Source of the DNA: Halieaceae bacterium | Lineage (GTDB): Bacteria; Pseudomonadota; Gammaproteobacteria; Pseudomonadales; Halieaceae | Direction of reading: 5' to 3' | Assembly (NCBI GenBank): GCA_003523185.1 | Contig: DPGN01000048.1 | Location: forward strand, 1 to 9,975 | DNA: 9,975 bases | Shown here: piece after piece, positions 7,228 through 9,975 of the stretch | Position numbering within the stretch: position 1 is the stretch's first letter | Layout of the letters: every line of letters starts with the position of its first letter | The notes under the pieces: generated by a model | Database searches by the model: none | What the model saw: only the letters and a program-made list of their open reading frames with translations | What the model was told of the DNA's origin: nothing | Position numbers and translations under genes: made by a program

Positions 7228-8361
7228 TTACACCCTTTCCTTACTGGCCATCACATTCAGCACCGGTTGCGCGTACATTTCGAGCGCTCGCTGACGTTCC
7301 GCTTCGGACAGTTCATCAAACCGGGCAAGGAACGCTGATTGAGTGATGCTCGCCTCTGCTGCATCGCGATCTGATTCGTCGATGGCGTAACCCAATGCTT
7401 CGCATGCCCAAAAATTAGTTTTGAACAGTCGGTAATTCGCCACCATAGCGTCATCAATAAGCGACACGGCATCAGGCACAGACAGTGATGCTTGATTCAG
7501 AGGTATGCCGAAATGAATATGAACATGTCCTTTTTGTCCCTGAATGCCTTGCGCGATACTTTCCAGATCTTCAAAGGGCGCCTTTTCGTACCCAGCACCA
7601 TAAGCCAACTCCCGCGCTTTCATTACATCGCATGGATCGATTTCATAAGAAATCGTTAGTGGCACTATGTTGAGCTTGCCCAAAACCTCATCTGGCGACT
7701 CTGTGGATTTGTCGCGCGACAGCGTCAACATTTTTAAAACAGCAGCCTCTGTTCGGTCATTCCCATCCTTTGCCCGGCCCTCCCGCTGCGCGATCCACAG
7801 TGGTCCCTGATTTTCGACAATCGCCTCACGCATGAAATTGGCCAGCTGCTTGGAGGCTGCTAGCTGTTGCTTCGGGCCGCTTAGGCTCCGCTTCACAATG
7901 AAACTCTTGTTAATACGCATCAGGTGTGACACCCACGGCTTCTGCAACAGATTATCGCCGATAGCAATTTGCGCCGTACGATGACCCTCAACAACTAAGA
8001 CACTGTTGGCATACGCAGAATCCATAACAATATCGCGATGATTACTGATAAAGAGATACGACGCGTCGGCATCTAGTTGTTCGATACCTGAGTAGGAAAA
8101 GTAAGAGGTCGCCTCTACCACCCGATCGAGGCGTGGTTTGACTAAGGCCTGGAAACCGTCAACAGTGCTAACACCGGCAAGCTGTGACTTCATGGTCCGC
8201 CGCGCAAATAAACGCACGAGCCCGGGCACCCACTTCGCAATACGATTACCGCGTAAGGCGATTAGCGTATCGATAAACTCATTGTCCGACAGCAGTGTAT
8301 CGACCACTGAACTGACCTCATGGTCACGATAAGGTCGAATGTCGTTGTAAAGATCTGTCAT
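7228..8361 (-). CDS. PlsB/PlsC-family glycerophospholipid acyltransferase
   Basis: A 377-residue LPLAT-superfamily protein, likely esterifying glycerol-3-phosphate or lysophosphatidate with an acyl chain at the inner membrane. Visible motifs are SNHRDIVMD (106-114, block I with catalytic H108), INKSFIVKRS (150-159, the FIxR block II), QREGRAKDG (192-200, block III, in place of EGTRS) and IVPLTISYE (232-240, block IV). Blocks II and III look more like PlsB than PlsC, but the protein is less than half the length of PlsB, so I give no symbol. The catalytic histidine is followed by an aspartate at the sixth position (HX5D), not the usual fifth (HX4D). There is no clear hydrophobic segment, so membrane attachment would be peripheral. 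The ATG at 8361 lacks a good Shine-Dalgarno sequence. It is the first gene of an operon with dinG. Confidence 0.85.
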   Translation of the reverse strand: MTDLYNDIRPYRDHEVSSVVDTLLSDNEFIDTLIALRGNRIAKWVPGLVRLFARRTMKSQLAGVSTVDGFQALVKPRLDRVVEATSYFSYSGIEQLDADASYLFISNHRDIVMDSAYANSVLVVEGHRTAQIAIGDNLLQKPWVSHLMRINKSFIVKRSLSGPKQQLAASKQLANFMREAIVENQGPLWIAQREGRAKDGNDRTEAAVLKMLTLSRDKSTESPDEVLGKLNIVPLTISYEIDPCDVMKARELAYGAGYEKAPFEDLESIAQGIQGQKGHVHIHFGIPLNQASLSVPDAVSLIDDAMVANYRLFKTNFWACEALGYAIDESDRDAAEASITQSAFLARFDELSEAERQRALEMYAQPVLNVMASKERV

Positions 8362-8467
8362 TGCTAAAAACGCTATCTAGTTAGGCTGTCATCTTCGAGA
8401 AAATTACGGGTTTTACCGAGTGCATCATTTTAAGCGTGAAGAATCCGACTATTACCTCATAAATACT

Positions 8468-8494
8468 TTGATACGGCTCGCAATCTGGTAGCAT
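8468..8494 (+). promoter_or_regulatory. Possible promoter of the small membrane protein gene
   Basis: TTGATA (8468-8473) and TAGCAT (8489-8494) are 15 bp apart, each matching consensus at four positions. The spacing is short, so this is tentative. The same 8362-8532 gap must also hold the promoter of the divergent acyltransferase-dinG operon, for which I see no clear candidate. Confidence 0.3.
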
Positions 8495-8520
8495 CGCGTC
8501 CCGTCGTGAACCCTACCTGC

Positions 8521-8524
8521 GGAG
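8521..8524 (+). promoter_or_regulatory. Ribosome binding site of the small membrane protein
   Basis: GGAG at 8521-8524 precedes the ATG at 8533 by 8 nt. A GTG at 8506 in the same frame has no comparable site and would add nine non-hydrophobic residues; the ATG is preferred. Confidence 0.6.
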
Positions 8525-8532
8525 AAGAAGAG

Positions 8533-8757
8533 ATGGAAGCGTACAGTGCGTATTTGATGTTTTTGGGGGTGTCCTGCCTGTTGGTCAGCTGGTGCCTGTT
8601 GCTCATCACAGCGTGGAAAGAAGATTACGCCTGGGGAATGTTTTCACTGTTGTTGCCACCCGTTGGCTACGGCTATGCACTCTTCCGGTTAGATTCAGCG
8701 AAAGAGACGCTTCTCCTAGCTGTGATCGGCTGGTTGCTGGTGATTCTCGGGCTCTAA
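8533..8757 (+). CDS. Small integral membrane protein, unknown function
   Basis: I do not recognise this protein. It has 74 residues, nearly all in three hydrophobic segments: about 5-26 (with two cysteines, C15 and C21), about 33-50 (containing LLPPVGYGYALF) and about 59-74, joined by short charged turns (WKEDY; RLDSAKE). The C-terminus runs out within the third helix. There is no signal-peptide cleavage site and no known catalytic motif. A good ribosome site and a well-formed hydrophobic pattern argue that it is real. It lies divergent from the acyltransferase gene and 91 bp ahead of rpsT, which seems to have its own promoter, so it may be monocistronic or read through into rpsT. A membrane-stress or lipid-linked small protein is conceivable from the neighbour, but nothing in the sequence shows it. 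Confidence 0.7.
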   Translation: MEAYSAYLMFLGVSCLLVSWCLLLITAWKEDYAWGMFSLLLPPVGYGYALFRLDSAKETLLLAVIGWLLVILGL

Positions 8758-8790
8758 ATTAGACATTATCACTATATGGGCTCTGAGCGG

Positions 8791-8819
8791 TTGACATCAC
8801 TCTCGACGTCACCCAATAT
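8791..8819 (+). promoter_or_regulatory. rpsT promoter with GC-rich discriminator
   Basis: A perfect -35, TTGACA (8791-8796), a 17-bp spacer and CAATAT (8814-8819) as a weak -10. The next bases, CGGCGCCC (8820-8827), make a GC-rich discriminator, as in promoters of ribosomal genes under ppGpp control. The predicted leader is only about 22 nt. Confidence 0.55.
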
Positions 8820-8837
8820 CGGCGCCCTTTAAAATCT

Positions 8838-8843
8838 GGAGAG
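8838..8843 (+). promoter_or_regulatory. Ribosome binding site of rpsT, supporting a GTG start
   Basis: GGAGAG lies 5 nt before the GTG at 8849. No ATG in this frame fits the S20 N-terminus, so the GTG start is well supported. Confidence 0.75.
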
Positions 8844-8848
8844 AATTC

Positions 8849-9118
8849 GTGGCGAACTCACCACAAGCTCGCAAGAGAGCGAAGCAGAACGATAAGCAAC
8901 GTGCGCATAACGCAAGCCTGCGCTCACTCGTTCGCACTAAGATGAAGCAAGTACTTGCAGCGGTTAACGCGGGCGAGCACGGTCCCGCGCAAGAAGCGTA
9001 CAATGCAGCCGTTCCAGTCATCGATCGTATGGCGAGCAAAGGCATCATCAAAAAGAACAAAGCAGCACGTCACAAGAGCCGTCTGAACGCGAAAGTAAAG
9101 GCGCTAGCTGCTAGCTAA
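8849..9118 (+). CDS. rpsT: 30S ribosomal protein S20
   Basis: S20 binds 16S rRNA early in small-subunit assembly. The 89-residue sequence opens with MANSPQARKRAKQNDKQR and is very basic and helical throughout, with the IIKKNKAARHKSRL stretch (about 66-79) typical of the family; E. coli S20 has 87 residues. The start is GTG. E. coli rpsT also uses a non-AUG start (UUG), which matters for its autogenous translational control, so the weak start here may serve the same purpose (inference). It is flanked by its own promoter and a downstream hairpin, so it is probably a single-gene unit. Confidence 0.97.
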   Translation: MANSPQARKRAKQNDKQRAHNASLRSLVRTKMKQVLAAVNAGEHGPAQEAYNAAVPVIDRMASKGIIKKNKAARHKSRLNAKVKALAAS

Positions 9119-9120
9119 AC

Positions 9121-9144
9121 TCAAGCCGCTATCCAGCGGCTTGA
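9121..9144 (+). terminator. rpsT terminator hairpin
   Basis: TCAAGCCGCT (9121-9130), loop ATCC, AGCGGCTTGA (9135-9144): a perfect 10-bp stem 2 nt after the rpsT stop. The T-rich tail is poor (TTGTGAATATT), so termination may be partial, allowing some readthrough into hslO. Confidence 0.75.
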
Positions 9145-9160
9145 TTGTGAATATTCTATG

Positions 9161-9201
9161 CTAGTTTCACATCGCTCCACGGAGTGAGCTTGTTAAACTA
9201 G
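9161..9201 (+). promoter_or_regulatory. Potential long hairpin in the hslO leader
   Basis: CTAGTTT (9161-9167) is an exact reverse complement of AAACTAG (9195-9201). Between them TCGCTC (9172-9177) pairs with GAGTGA (9182-9187), with one G-U pair and a CACG loop. The only Shine-Dalgarno-like bases in the leader, GGAG (9181-9184), are partly in the inner stem, and the outer stem ends 4 nt before the ATG. It could affect translation of hslO, but GGAG is 21 nt from the ATG, so the mechanism is unclear. Confidence 0.35.
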
Positions 9202-9205
9202 TAAC

Positions 9206-9975
9206 ATGCCGAAGTACCCCATCAACGACGATAGCTACCGCTTTCTTTTCGAAGGCGCGGACATTCGTGGGGAGACCGTTATCCTCGATAACGTGCTTAA
9301 GGACCTGATTGGAACCCACGCCTACGGACCCGGTGTTCAAAAACTGCTGGGTGAATTTGCGGCGGCAACCGTAGTCATTTCGAACAACCTCAAGTTTGAC
9401 GGCCGCGTGGTCTTGCAGGGCCGCAGTGACGGCCCGATCTCACTAGTCATGGTCGAGTGCTCCAGCGATGGCGATATCAGAGGCATCGCACGCGGCGAGC
9501 TAGAGGCACCAGAAGGCCCCATGAGGAGCCATCTACCCAATGGCGTTTTGACGCTCACCATCGAGCCAGAGATTGGGCAGCGCTATCAAGGCATCATCGC
9601 AGTTCAGCGAGATGAGTTAGCCGATGTACTCAGTGACTACTTCGAGCAAAGCGAACAACTTGCCACCAAATTTTGGCTATCCACGCGCGCTGGATCGTCC
9701 GCAGGCCTGATGCTCCAACAGCTGCCAAAACAGCTCATCGAAGACGAGGACGAGCGGCTAGATCAGTGGCAGACTCTGTGTGCGCTCGCTGACACGGTGA
9801 CACCCGACGAGCTGATTGATACTGATACCGATCAATTGTTGTTCAAGCTTTTTAATGAATGGGATGTGAAGCGCTTTGAACCCAAGCGCATCCGTTTCTT
9901 ATGCAATTGTTCGCGTGATCGCAGTTTGAATGCGATCCGTTTACTACCTAAAGATGAGATCACCGAGCTCTTTGA
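9206..9975 (+). CDS. hslO: Hsp33 redox-regulated chaperone, 3'-truncated by window edge
   Basis: Hsp33 is a cytosolic holdase that is inactive while its four C-terminal cysteines bind zinc, and is switched on by oxidation plus heat. The frame from ATG 9206 stays open to the right edge (256 codons). It aligns along its length with E. coli Hsp33 (292 residues): RFLFEGADIRGE near the N-terminus, NLKFDGRVVLQGRSDGP (61-77), IARGELEAPEG, GQRYQGIIAV, DYFEQSEQLAT (144-154), then RFLCNCSRDR with the first zinc pair C233 and C235. The CxxC pair and about 30-40 residues lie beyond the window. An in-frame TAA at 9194-9196 rules out an earlier start. There is no good Shine-Dalgarno near the ATG and no clear promoter in the 60 bp after the rpsT hairpin, so expression may depend on readthrough or on an unrecognised promoter. 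Confidence 0.95.
   Translation, partial: MPKYPINDDSYRFLFEGADIRGETVILDNVLKDLIGTHAYGPGVQKLLGEFAAATVVISNNLKFDGRVVLQGRSDGPISLVMVECSSDGDIRGIARGELEAPEGPMRSHLPNGVLTLTIEPEIGQRYQGIIAVQRDELADVLSDYFEQSEQLATKFWLSTRAGSSAGLMLQQLPKQLIEDEDERLDQWQTLCALADTVTPDELIDTDTDQLLFKLFNEWDVKRFEPKRIRFLCNCSRDRSLNAIRLLPKDEITELF

Noticed and set aside
8506..8532. GTG start for the small membrane protein
   Set aside because: It lacks a ribosome site, whereas the ATG at 8533 has GGAG 8 nt upstream.
8749..8784. Direct repeat GGGCTCT (8749-8755 and 8778-8784)
   Set aside because: Only 7 bp, one copy overlaps the end of a coding region; expected by chance.
9140..9169. Heat-shock (sigma-32) promoter for hslO, from CTTGAT at 9140
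   Set aside because: The -35-like hexamer lies inside the rpsT terminator stem and no CCCCAT-type -10 follows at the right distance.
1..9975. A novel defence, mobile or biosynthetic system
   Set aside because: All long genes are recognisable housekeeping families, base use is even, and there are no integrase, transposase, repeat-array or toxin-antitoxin signatures.

Overview
The window reads as ordinary chromosomal DNA of a gammaproteobacterium, probably a marine Pseudomonadales/Cellvibrionales-type lineage. The grounds are the class Ia ribonucleotide reductase whose large chain has two ATP-cones (the Pseudomonas aeruginosa arrangement), an E. coli-type DinG helicase with its four iron-sulfur cysteines at the same residue numbers, and typical proteobacterial ArgF, S20 and Hsp33. 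The exact taxon cannot be fixed from this sequence alone. Genes are tightly packed and even in composition, with no sign of mobile elements, CRISPR arrays, tRNA or rRNA.

Layout: (1) 1-586, the 3' two thirds of argF (ornithine carbamoyltransferase), cut by the left edge. (2) 587-917, a 331-base non-coding region that looks like the nrdAB control region: a perfect DnaA box, a perfect 18-bp interrupted palindrome, another dyad, a plausible sigma-70 promoter and a probable NrdR box. (3) 918-5069, nrdA-nrdB, the two subunits of aerobic ribonucleotide reductase, followed by a strong bidirectional terminator. (4) 8361-5143 on the minus strand, a two-gene operon of a PlsB/PlsC-like acyltransferase and dinG. 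The two genes lie in the same reading frame, separated by one TAA and two codons, and dinG starts with TTG. (5) 8533-8757, a small three-helix membrane protein of unknown function. (6) 8849-9118, rpsT (ribosomal protein S20) with a GTG start, its own promoter and a hairpin after it. (7) 9206-9975, hslO (Hsp33 redox chaperone), cut by the right edge after its first zinc-ligand pair, with a leader that can fold into a long hairpin.

How the genes fit together: NrdA and NrdB make deoxynucleotides, and the DnaA and NrdR sites would tie their expression to replication initiation and nucleotide levels. DinG unwinds DNA and resolves R-loops and replication-transcription conflicts. The acyltransferase acts in membrane lipid synthesis, rpsT in ribosome assembly, and hslO in protection against oxidative protein unfolding. 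They are mostly separate housekeeping units, not one system.

I found no convincing new multi-gene system. The points most worth a second look are the nrdAB control region, the in-frame acyltransferase-dinG junction, the unrecognised small membrane protein and the hslO leader hairpin.
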